64,000 bases of DNA, taken from CAYNKA01 sp964397655. Its GTDB lineage: Bacteria; Spirochaetota; Spirochaetia; DTKZ01. Below, piece after piece: positions 24,655-31,732 of this stretch; the first letter of the stretch is position 1; each line of letters begins with the position of its first letter. Position numbers and translations under genes: made by a program. The stretch lies in contig CAYNKA010000004.1 of the NCBI GenBank assembly GCA_964397655.1, forward strand, positions 301,829 to 365,828, given 5' to 3'. The notes under the pieces are model-generated. The model was given only the letters and a program-made list of their open reading frames with translations, had not been told where the DNA came from and did no database searches.

Positions 24655-25053
24655 TCAAGTATCGTCCCTTATCTGTGCTCCGTGATCGAGGAGGATACTC
24701 CTCAGGATCGAGCGATGGCAGGTAGTTTCGTCTTCACAATAACAACCGATCGAGAAATTCGTGTCCTTCGAGAGCGCGGCCAGCAGGTCCAGCAACCTGG
24801 CGTTGTCCGCCATTGAAAGCTCGCGGATGTACCTGCGTTCGAAGGTTTTTCGTAGTTTTGCGTCGTACGGCCAGCCTTTTACTTCCTGAAGCAACTCGGC
24901 GCTCGGTGCGAGCTGGGGGAGCCAGACATCGAAATAGTCGAGTTTTGCGTAGTCTTCCTTTATTATGCCGCGTGGAGGCCTTCTCACGGTCCCGATCCGG
25001 GGGCCTTCATTTTCCTTTCGTTTACTTCCAAGGCGTACTATGGAAAGCGCCAT
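24655..25053 (-). CDS. DUF488 family protein
   Basis: A 132-residue protein with the DUF488 hallmarks: a start of the type IVRLGS, the basic RPPRGI and DYFDVWLPQLAPS blocks, WPYDAKLRKTFERRYIREL and the ending FSIGCYCEDETTCHRSIL with two Cys and a His. DUF488 proteins are small and of unknown function; a conserved Cys-rich end suggests metal binding or nuclease-like chemistry, which is unproven. The gene is bracketed by REP-like motifs in opposite orientation. Confidence 0.85.
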   Translation of the reverse strand: MALSIVRLGSKRKENEGPRIGTVRRPPRGIIKEDYAKLDYFDVWLPQLAPSAELLQEVKGWPYDAKLRKTFERRYIRELSMADNARLLDLLAALSKDTNFSIGCYCEDETTCHRSILRSILLDHGAQIRDDT

Positions 25054-25134
25054 GATTTATTCTCCTCACGGAGATTGTATGACAACAGGTCTAGTTTTTA
25101 CCACAACTTCTTCGGGGGAGCAGCCGAATATAAA

Positions 25135-25148
25135 CCTTCCTCCGTCCC
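25135..25148 (-). repeat. REP-like motif, reverse copy CCTTCCTCCGTCCC
   Basis: Lies between the DUF488 gene and the RAYT gene, and is inverted relative to the copies at 24606 and 26003. It therefore forms an inverted flank for both genes. Confidence 0.6.
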
Positions 25149-25211
25149 TTTCACATTCCCCCTTTCGTCCAGCGTTGAAGTATCATAGCGTATCGTTCCG
25201 TATATTGGGGT

Positions 25212-25733
25212 ATGAGAAAACCAAGAATCTTAAAAGAGAACGGCATGTATCATGTCGTATCTCGCGCGAATCGCCGGGAATTCATTCTGAATTCCGACGA
25301 AATCAAGAACATGTTCTTAGGTGTGGTAAAACGGGCGAAGAACAAATACCGTTTTTCCTTAATGAATTTCTGCATCATGAACAATCATTTTCATTTCATG
25401 ATCAAACCGGGCAGAGGAGAGAGTCTTTCCAAGATCATGCAGTGGATCCTCTCGGTCTTCGCAGTGCAGTTCAATAAACGTTTCGGTTGGAACGGCCACG
25501 TCTGGTATGATCGTTTCAAAAGCAGGATCGTCGATGGCTTGAACGAATATCTCCATGTCTTTCGTTATATCGCGGAGAATCCGCTTCGCGCGGGAATAGC
25601 GAGGTACCCATGGGACTACATCTATAACGGAGTGACCCACTTAAGGCGCCTCGATTACCGAATCGTCGAAAAACCGACGCCTGTTCTCAAAATGCTTGAG
25701 CCCACACTGTGCAGCCCTTTTCTGCTTTCCTGA
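25212..25733 (+). CDS. REP-associated tyrosine transposase (Y1_Tnp, RAYT-like)
   Basis: A 173-residue HUH-type enzyme: N-terminal RILKENGMYHVVSRANRREF, the metal-binding H-x-H in MNNHFHFMIKP, and AENPLRAGIARYPWDY near the C-terminus, a hallmark of RAYT proteins. The catalytic Tyr is likely in the helix around LNEYLHVFRYIAENP. RAYTs are single-copy, domesticated relatives of IS200/IS605 transposases that mobilise REP palindromes. The GGGACGGAGG elements on both sides are the likely substrates. The length fits the family and no frameshift is visible, so it appears intact. Confidence 0.88.
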   Translation: MRKPRILKENGMYHVVSRANRREFILNSDEIKNMFLGVVKRAKNKYRFSLMNFCIMNNHFHFMIKPGRGESLSKIMQWILSVFAVQFNKRFGWNGHVWYDRFKSRIVDGLNEYLHVFRYIAENPLRAGIARYPWDYIYNGVTHLRRLDYRIVEKPTPVLKMLEPTLCSPFLLS

Positions 25734-26068
25734 GCATCTTTATAGGCTTGATCGAATTACTTACCTGTCTCCCGACTCCGGTATTATCCCGATAGATTCG
25801 GATTCATTTCATCCTCGGCTTTTGATACAGTCCCTACCGATCATGAACTGATCAAGAAGATACTGAGAGCGATGTTGTTTTCTTCATGATATACTTCCAT
25901 ACCTTACCCCGGCAAATACTTTAATTGCCTTTCGCGTAAGCCGACTGCTTTGGTTTGATAAAGAAACGGACAGAGAACGGGACGAGAATCCGGACGAGAA
26001 TCGGGGACGGAGGAGGAAGGAAATGGTTGAAACGGGGTCGGAAGTAATCTGTAATCAGGAGTACTGCT
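25734..26068. repeat. Gene-free stretch with REP-like motif GGGGACGGAGGAGGAAGG
   Basis: No gene is supported in these 335 bases. The stretch is AT-richer in its first part. Near the end GGACGAGAATC occurs twice in tandem (25980-25990 and 25992-26002), followed at once by GGGGACGGAGGAGGAAGG (26003-26020), inverted relative to the copy at 25135. Confidence 0.6.
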
Positions 26069-27139
26069 ATGCAACTATCTGATTTGGGTTGGGATGATTA
26101 TTTTCATCACGCCTTCGAGCCCTTCCGGGGTCGGAGCCTCGCGGCCCTAAGGATTTCAAGGCAGGACAGGGATAGGTATCTCGCCCTCGGCGAGGAAGGC
26201 GAGGTCGTTTGCGAGCTCGCCGGAAAGCTGCGTCACGAGGCTGCGGGGACGGAGGAACTCCCGGCCGTGGGAGATTGGGTAGCGGCAGCCTCCGTCCCCG
26301 GTGAGAAAAAGGCTGTCATACATGCGCTCCTTGCACGGAAGAGCGTCTTCAGCCGTAAGGTCGCGGGGGAACTCACGGACGGGCAGGTAGTAGCTGCGAA
26401 TATCGATACTGCCTTCATCGTCACCGGCCTGGACCTGAATTTCAACCTCAGGAGGATCGAACGCTACCTTACGCTCGCCTGGAACGGCGGAGCCGAGCCG
26501 GTCGTCCTCCTCAATAAAGCGGACTTATCCTCCGACCCCGAAACACGAAAAATCGAGGTCGAGCAAGTGTCTCCGGGAATCGCCGTTCACCTTCTCAGTG
26601 CTTCCCTCGGGACGGGCCTAGATGCCTTGGACGTATATCTCGGACCAGGAAGGACCGTCGCCTTCCTGGGCTCCTCCGGAGTCGGGAAATCCTCCATCAT
26701 CAATGCGCTCTTCGGCGAGAATAAGCACAAAGTGAACGAGGTAAGCGACCTAGGCAGCCGTGGCAGACATACCACGACCTTCCGTGAGCTGCTTCCTCTT
26801 CCGCAGGGAGGCGTCGTCATCGATACACCGGGAATGCGGGAGCTTCAGGTATGGGGAGGGGAAGAAGGTCTTGGTCGCGCCTTCGACGATATCGAAGAGC
26901 TTGCCGAGGGCTGCCGCTTCGACGACTGTACCCACGAGAATGAACCGGGCTGCGCCGTGAGAGAGGCTGTTCGGAACGGCAGCCTCGACCCCGAAAGGCT
27001 CGAGAGCTACTTCAAGCTGAAGAAGGAGTACGCCTTCCTGGCGGCGCGGCAGAGCATGAAGCCGAGCGCGCTCGAGAAAGCCCGCTGGAAGTCCGTGAGC
27101 AAGGCGATCAAGAACCTCAAGAAGAACGAGTCATACTAA
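26069..27139 (+). CDS. rsgA: Small ribosomal subunit biogenesis GTPase RsgA
   Basis: A 356-residue circularly permuted GTPase. An N-terminal OB fold is followed by G4 NKAD (149-152), G1 GSSGVGKSS (201-209), G2-like GRHTTTFRE, and G3 DTPG (252-255). The zinc site is C282, C287, H289 and C295 (GCRFDDCTHENEPGC). RsgA helps mature the 30S subunit and is a ribosome-dependent GTPase. AGGAG precedes ATG 26069. The coding sequence contains a GGGGACGGAGG/CCTCCGTCCCC inverted repeat at 26245-26299, in frame. Confidence 0.95.
   Translation: MQLSDLGWDDYFHHAFEPFRGRSLAALRISRQDRDRYLALGEEGEVVCELAGKLRHEAAGTEELPAVGDWVAAASVPGEKKAVIHALLARKSVFSRKVAGELTDGQVVAANIDTAFIVTGLDLNFNLRRIERYLTLAWNGGAEPVVLLNKADLSSDPETRKIEVEQVSPGIAVHLLSASLGTGLDALDVYLGPGRTVAFLGSSGVGKSSIINALFGENKHKVNEVSDLGSRGRHTTTFRELLPLPQGGVVIDTPGMRELQVWGGEEGLGRAFDDIEELAEGCRFDDCTHENEPGCAVREAVRNGSLDPERLESYFKLKKEYAFLAARQSMKPSALEKARWKSVSKAIKNLKKNESY
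26245..26299. repeat. REP-like inverted repeat inside rsgA
   Basis: GGGGACGGAGG (26245-26255) and CCTCCGTCCCC (26289-26299) are a perfect 11-bp inverted repeat separated by 33 bases, inside the rsgA coding sequence (around residues 59-77, AGTEELPAVGDWVAAASVPG). The encoded block includes the family-typical PAVGDWVA, so the protein is not disrupted. Confidence 0.55.
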
Positions 27140-27143
27140 CCTG

Positions 27144-27153
27144 CCTCCGTCCC
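27144..27153 (-). repeat. REP-like core CCTCCGTCCC just after rsgA
   Basis: Reverse-orientation core 5 bases after the rsgA stop. With the forward copy at 26003 it flanks rsgA as an inverted repeat. Confidence 0.5.
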
Positions 27154-27167
27154 TGCTTCCGCCGAAT

Positions 27168-27350
27168 TCAATGTCGAACAATCAGCGGCGTCGGGCCTTG
27201 TTTAATGTCTCGGACGGCATCGGACCCGTCGGCTACTTTCGCGATGATGAAGACATCACGCTTTGTAGCCTTGGGCTTGGGCTTCCTGTGGAAGCCCCGG
27301 GGCGATCGATTTCTCGACTTTATTTTTTTCTCAACGGAATCATGTCGCTC
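27168..27350 (-). other. Open frame following the dehydrogenase stop; no start codon found
   Basis: After the TAA of the dehydrogenase gene the same frame stays open for about 60 codons to TGA 27168. It reads as basic sequence, then KRDVFIIAKVADGSDAVRD and IKQGPTPLIVRH. No ATG, GTG or TTG precedes the protein-like part, so it may be a decayed fragment or chance. I do not call a gene here. Confidence 0.2.
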
Positions 27351-28382
27351 TTACGGTTCCATCACCACCTTGTAGAGCGGTTCCTTTCCCGCGAGGAGCT
27401 TGTCGAACCAGACCTGGCCCTCCTCCAGGGGAACGATCTTGCTGATGTAGGGATCGACCTTGATCCTCCCTGAGCCGATGAGATCCACGCAGGCTTGGTA
27501 TTCGCCGGCCGATGCGCAGGAGCCGTAGACGTCGATTTCCTTGGTCACGATCCATTGGAGCCCGATGGTCACCGTCGGGGCGAGGTTTCCGATGAGGACG
27601 AGTTTCCCGCCCTTCCTCACGTACGAGAGGGTTTCGTTCACCGTCTTGTCTATGCCGACGGCCTCGAAGGCTGCGTCGATGCCCTTGCCCCCCGTGAGCT
27701 TCATGATGACATCGAGCGGTTTTTCCTTGGCCGGATTCACCGTTACGTCGGCCCCGACCTTCCTGGCCATGTCGAGGCGCGCTTCGCTGAGGTCCACGGC
27801 CACGAGGGTCCCGCAACCGGCGAGCTTGGCGCATTGGATGGCCATGAGACCGATGATGCCGCAGCCCATGACCATGACCTTGTCGTTGATCGTGAGCTTC
27901 GCGCGATTCACTGCGTGCAGGGAGATCGAAAGTGGCTCGATGAGCGCTCCCTGATGGAAGCTCACGCTGTCGGGGAGTTTGTACATGATGTGTTCCGGAA
28001 CGACGACGTATTCCGCCATTGCTCCGTCCCTGCGGTACTCCTCGCATGATACACCGAGGACTCTGCGGTTCGAGCAGAGGTTGATTTTGCCCGAAAGGCA
28101 GAATTCGCACTCATTGCAGTAAATCGTTGAATCGAAGGTGACGCGGTCGCCAACCTTGAACTTCGTGACGCGGTCGCCAACCTTTTCTACGATTCCCGTG
28201 GCTTCATGACCCATGATGATGGGCGGACGCCTCCGGCCTGTGTGACCGGTCATGCCGTGGACGTCGCTTCCGCAGATCCCTACGGCTTTGATCCTGACGA
28301 GGGTTTCCTTGGGGCCGGGTTGCGGATCGGGAACGTCCTGCATTACGAAGGTGTTCGCTGCGGTATGAACGAGTGCTTTCAT
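27351..28382 (-). CDS. Zinc-dependent medium-chain dehydrogenase (polyol dehydrogenase-like), second copy
   Basis: A 343-residue MDR enzyme with the catalytic zinc region GICGSDVHG and GHEATG, the structural zinc lobe CNECEFC...NLC and the Rossmann motif VMGCGIIGLMA. It closely resembles the dehydrogenase at 16201-17238, and both probably oxidise sugar alcohols or related secondary alcohols. GGGAGGAA lies just before ATG 28382. It is divergent from the sugar ABC transporter operon and likely acts on the imported compound. Confidence 0.92.
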   Translation of the reverse strand: MKALVHTAANTFVMQDVPDPQPGPKETLVRIKAVGICGSDVHGMTGHTGRRRPPIIMGHEATGIVEKVGDRVTKFKVGDRVTFDSTIYCNECEFCLSGKINLCSNRRVLGVSCEEYRRDGAMAEYVVVPEHIMYKLPDSVSFHQGALIEPLSISLHAVNRAKLTINDKVMVMGCGIIGLMAIQCAKLAGCGTLVAVDLSEARLDMARKVGADVTVNPAKEKPLDVIMKLTGGKGIDAAFEAVGIDKTVNETLSYVRKGGKLVLIGNLAPTVTIGLQWIVTKEIDVYGSCASAGEYQACVDLIGSGRIKVDPYISKIVPLEEGQVWFDKLLAGKEPLYKVVMEP

Positions 28383-28422
28383 GCACTTCCTCCCTTTCAT
28401 GTGATTTGTGATCGATTCGCCC

Positions 28423-28451
28423 ATCGTAAAGCGGACAGGAGAAATAATCAA
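28423..28451 (-). promoter_or_regulatory. Candidate promoter of the zinc dehydrogenase gene
   Basis: On the minus strand TTGATT (28451-28446), a 17-base spacer and TACGAT (28428-28423) lie about 40 bases before the dehydrogenase start. Together with the opposite promoter at 28601 it fills the 314-base divergent gap. Confidence 0.4.
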
Positions 28452-28476
28452 CACGCCTTTCTGTGGGGGACCATGG

Positions 28477-28520
28477 AAGGCTCGCTGTTTTCAGACACGC
28501 GGTGAGAATGGGCGGGGATG
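28477..28520 (+). repeat. Dispersed hairpin repeat, copy 1
   Basis: AAGGCTCGCTG ... CGGTGAG can form a stem (two wobble pairs) and is followed by AATGGGCGGGGATG. The same arrangement recurs at 49300-49344 and, reversed, at 35898-35937. It lies in the divergent dehydrogenase/ABC gap. Confidence 0.5.
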
Positions 28521-28600
28521 GGGTTCGCGGACGTGCCACCGTGGCCGGTACGACAGTTCGGGACCGAAGAGATCCTATGCGGTTCTATGTGATATTTTTG

Positions 28601-28629
28601 TTGACACGGACGATTACACGTTTTATCAT
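28601..28629 (+). promoter_or_regulatory. Strong promoter of the sugar ABC operon
   Basis: TTGACA (28601-28606), a 17-base spacer and TATCAT (28624-28629). Two LacI-type operators overlap the spacer/-10 and the start region, so this promoter is probably repressed by the LacI regulator encoded at the end of the operon. Confidence 0.75.
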
Positions 28630-28648
28630 GCTGATTAAACGTATAATC
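28612..28648. promoter_or_regulatory. Two LacI-type operators, 21 bp centre to centre
   Basis: GATTACACGTTTTATC (28612-28627) and GATTAAACGTATAATC (28633-28648) are 16-bp near-palindromes with the central ACGT typical of LacI-family sites. The second has only one mismatched pair of positions. The left arm ACGATTACACGTTT is also an inverted copy, with one mismatch, of AAACGTATAATCGT further right. Spacing equals two helical turns, so two dimers could bind on one face. Confidence 0.7.
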
Positions 28649-28696
28649 GTATCTGAGAGAGGAATCATCTCTCATCCTGGAAAGGAGGAATGGCAT

Positions 28697-29977
28697 ATGA
28701 AACGCTTTGTTTTCGGAGCAACCCTGTTCATGGCCGCGGTAGTCTTGTTCGCGGCTGGTAGCGGCGAGACCAAGCAGTCCACGGGAACACAGGGGCAGGC
28801 GGTCAAACTGCGCTTCACGACCTGGACCGGGGACAAGGAACAGATGGGCTTGCTCAAATCCATAGCGGACGAGTTCAACGGATCGCAAAGCACTTATAAA
28901 ACCGACGTCTCCTTCGAGACCGTCCCGTTTCAGGATTATGTCTCGAAGATCACCCTTCAGCTTTCGGGGAGCAACCCGCCGGACCTCGGCTGGATGGTGG
29001 AGACCGCGGCGCCGACCTTCGTGAACTCCGGCGTCCTCGTGGATCTTAAGGAAAGCCTGCGCAAGTACGACTTTCCCGACCTTAACCCGATGGCCCTGGA
29101 ACTCTGGTCGAACGCAGGAAAGGTCTACGGCGTCCCGTTTTCCACCTCGCCCTTCGTCATTTTCTATAATAAAACGATGATCGAAAAGGCCGGCATTCCC
29201 GTTCCGAGCGAACTCGCGGCCAAGGGGGAATGGACTTGGGAGGCATTCAGGAAAATCGCCAAGGCGGTCAAGGACAAGACCGGCGTCTACGGTTTCCAGG
29301 GCATGGACGGAATGACCTACGACAAGCGGGTGTGGCATACGCTGGTTCCCCTCATCCGCTCCTACGGAGCCGACGCCTGGGACCGGAGTGGAACCATCGG
29401 CCTCAACAGCCCGCAGGCGGTTCAGGCAGTCAGATTCTTCCACGAGATGGTGTACCGGGACAAGAGCATCGTCCCCCCGGGAGATCAGAGCGACTTTTAT
29501 GCGGGCAATGCTGCCATGACCGCGGGACAGATCAGCAGGGTCACGAAGCTCAAGGACGTCGCATGGAGATGGGACCTTGCTCCGATGCCCATGGGACCCA
29601 AAGCCGTGTCCGACACGATCGGCCAGGCCGCGATCGTCGTTTTCGGCGCGGGTAAGAACAAGGAAGTGGCGAAGGAACTCCTCGCGTACATGACGAACAA
29701 GGAGAACGTGCTCAAGATGGCGAAGTACTGGCCGCCAGCCCGCGTCTCGGTCATGAATTCGGACGCATTCCTCAAGAGCAACCCGCTCATATCGCCCGAG
29801 AGCATGCAAAAGGCGGTGGTCTCCGGCCTACTCCAGGGCAAGGTACTTCCGAGCCACGAGAAATTCCCCCAGATAGACCTCACGGCCTCGGCACAGTTCG
29901 ATAAGTTGTGGAATCCTTCCGCCGACGTGCAGGCGGTCATGGATGCCGTGGCCCAGGCCGTTAAGGCCTCGATGTGA
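28697..29977 (+). CDS. Sugar ABC transporter substrate-binding protein (family 1)
   Basis: A 426-residue extracellular binding protein. The hydrophobic start (FVFGATLFMAAVVLFAAGSGE) is a signal peptide; no Cys follows, so it is probably not a lipoprotein. The mature part has LRFTTWTGDKEQMGLLKSIA, GSNPPDLGWMV and PFSTSPFVIFYNKTM, all typical of carbohydrate-binding proteins of the MalE/UgpB group. AAAGGAGGAA precedes ATG 28697. First gene of the operon controlled by the LacI-type operators. Confidence 0.92.
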   Translation: MKRFVFGATLFMAAVVLFAAGSGETKQSTGTQGQAVKLRFTTWTGDKEQMGLLKSIADEFNGSQSTYKTDVSFETVPFQDYVSKITLQLSGSNPPDLGWMVETAAPTFVNSGVLVDLKESLRKYDFPDLNPMALELWSNAGKVYGVPFSTSPFVIFYNKTMIEKAGIPVPSELAAKGEWTWEAFRKIAKAVKDKTGVYGFQGMDGMTYDKRVWHTLVPLIRSYGADAWDRSGTIGLNSPQAVQAVRFFHEMVYRDKSIVPPGDQSDFYAGNAAMTAGQISRVTKLKDVAWRWDLAPMPMGPKAVSDTIGQAAIVVFGAGKNKEVAKELLAYMTNKENVLKMAKYWPPARVSVMNSDAFLKSNPLISPESMQKAVVSGLLQGKVLPSHEKFPQIDLTASAQFDKLWNPSADVQAVMDAVAQAVKASM

Positions 29978-29995
29978 TCGGAAGGGACGGTTGGC

Positions 29996-30880
29996 GTGCA
30001 TCGGAACCGAAAGAGCCTCATCGGCTACTTCTTCATCTTACCGCAGACCGCGGGATACCTGCTCTTCGTCCTGGGGCCGCTCCTCGCCGTGGTCGTGTTC
30101 AGCTTCGAGGAGCGTAACCTCCTCCTGAACACGTCCCGGTTCGTGGGGGCGGCGAATTTCGAGAAACTCCTCTTCAAGGACCCTCTGTTCTGGAAGACGG
30201 TCGGTAATACACTCGTGTTCTCGATGGGGCAAGTTCCGCTCAACATCGCGCTCTCGCTGGGCGTTGCGCTTCTTCTTTCGCGGAGGGTGCCGGGATTGGG
30301 CGTGTTCCGGACCCTCATCTTCGCTCCCGTAGTCACCTCCGCCGTGGCCTGGGCGGTGGTGTGGAAGTTCCTTTTGCAGGGCGGTGAGAACGGCATCGTA
30401 AACTCGGTGCTCGCGGGATTCGGGATAGCGGGGCCGAACTGGCTCCGTGAGCCGGGCTGGGCCATGGTGAGCGTCATCGTGAATCGGGTGCTCAAGAACC
30501 TTGGGATGAACGTCATCATTTTCATCGCAGCGGTCCTCAACCTGCCGGAACAGTACTCGGAGGCAGCGAGGATCGACGGGGCGGGAAGGGCCACGGTTTT
30601 CTTCAGGATCAAGCTGCCTCTTCTCGCGCCGACGATCCTCCTCGTCACGATCATCACCGTCATCGGTTCGCTCAAGGTTTTCGACACCATCATGCTCCTC
30701 ACGAACGGCGGACCGAGCCACGCGACGACGGTCCTCATGTACTACATTTATCATCAGGGGTTCCAGTATTTCCAGTACGGCTACGCCAGCGCGATCGCCC
30801 TCGTTCTCTTCGTCTTCGTCCTGGCGCTGACGCTTCTCCAATGGAACTCCAGGAAGAGGTTTTCCTATTATGAAAGCTGA
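29996..30880 (+). CDS. Sugar ABC transporter permease (MalF-type)
   Basis: A 294-residue permease with six transmembrane segments and the EAA loop YSEAARIDGAGRATVFFRI followed by KLPLLAPTILLV. N-terminal IGYFFILPQTAGYLLFVLGP is typical of MalF-like subunits. GTG start at 29996 with GGGA upstream. No ATP-binding subunit is encoded in the operon, so a shared ATPase elsewhere is likely (common for this transporter class). Its end overlaps the next permease by 11 bases. Confidence 0.93.
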   Translation: MHRNRKSLIGYFFILPQTAGYLLFVLGPLLAVVVFSFEERNLLLNTSRFVGAANFEKLLFKDPLFWKTVGNTLVFSMGQVPLNIALSLGVALLLSRRVPGLGVFRTLIFAPVVTSAVAWAVVWKFLLQGGENGIVNSVLAGFGIAGPNWLREPGWAMVSVIVNRVLKNLGMNVIIFIAAVLNLPEQYSEAARIDGAGRATVFFRIKLPLLAPTILLVTIITVIGSLKVFDTIMLLTNGGPSHATTVLMYYIYHQGFQYFQYGYASAIALVLFVFVLALTLLQWNSRKRFSYYES

Positions 30881-31727
30881 AACCGTCCGCGCGAAGTTGA
30901 GCCGGGTCTTGCCGGACGCAGCCGCTGTCGCCTTTCTCGCGGTCTTCTCCGTCCCCTTCGCCTATCCCTTCTGGTGGATGGCGATCAACTCACTCAACAA
31001 CGCGGCGGAGATTTTCGGGAAGCCGACCCTGCTCCCCAAGAGCTGGCTCTTGGGCAACTACCCAGCGGCCTTCGAGTACCAGCCCATCGCGGTTCACTAC
31101 TTCAACAGCGTTTACATCGCGGTCCTGGTCACGGCCGGGACGCTGTTCGCCGCCTCGCTTGCGGGGTACGCCTTCGCGAAGCTCAGGTTCAGAGGACGGG
31201 AGTTCTTCTTCATCCTGCTTCTGAGCTCGTTCATGATGCCGGCCGAGGTGACGCTCATCCCGAACTTCTTCTTCATGAAGGGGCTGAAGCTCATCGACAC
31301 GCACCTTCCTCTCATCATCCTCCCGATCTTCGGCGCCCAAGGCGTATTCGCCACCTTCATGACGAGGCAGTACTTCGTCACCGTACCTGGCGAACTCGAG
31401 GAGGCCGCTGCCATCGACGGCCTCGGGCCCTTCGCGGCCTTCCTCAGGATCATCCTGCCGATATCGACCCCGGTGCTGAGCGCGGCCGCGATCCTGACCT
31501 TTCTCAACAGCTGGAATTCCTTCCTGGAGCCTCTCGTCTTCATCGACGACATCAGGAAGTTCACTCTGCCGCTGTCGCTTGCCAATTTCCGAGATTCCTA
31601 CGGCCTGCCTCAGTGGCATCTCCAGCTCGCGGCCACGACGCTCTCAGTCATCCCGGTTCTCGCCGTCTATCTCGTTTTCCAGAAAAGAATAACTAATGCC
31701 ATGGCTCTTTCCGGGATCAAGGGGTGA
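30870..31727 (+). CDS. Sugar ABC transporter permease (MalG-type)
   Basis: A 285-residue permease partner of the preceding gene, with about six transmembrane helices and the EAA motif ELEEAAAIDGLGPFAAFLRI then ILPISTPVLSA. The periplasmic first loop (WWMAINSLNNAAEIFGKP) and the C-terminal LAVYLVFQKRITNAMALSGI end are typical of MalG-like subunits. Confidence 0.93.
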   Translation: MKAETVRAKLSRVLPDAAAVAFLAVFSVPFAYPFWWMAINSLNNAAEIFGKPTLLPKSWLLGNYPAAFEYQPIAVHYFNSVYIAVLVTAGTLFAASLAGYAFAKLRFRGREFFFILLLSSFMMPAEVTLIPNFFFMKGLKLIDTHLPLIILPIFGAQGVFATFMTRQYFVTVPGELEEAAAIDGLGPFAAFLRIILPISTPVLSAAAILTFLNSWNSFLEPLVFIDDIRKFTLPLSLANFRDSYGLPQWHLQLAATTLSVIPVLAVYLVFQKRITNAMALSGIKG

Positions 31728-31732
31728 GGAAC

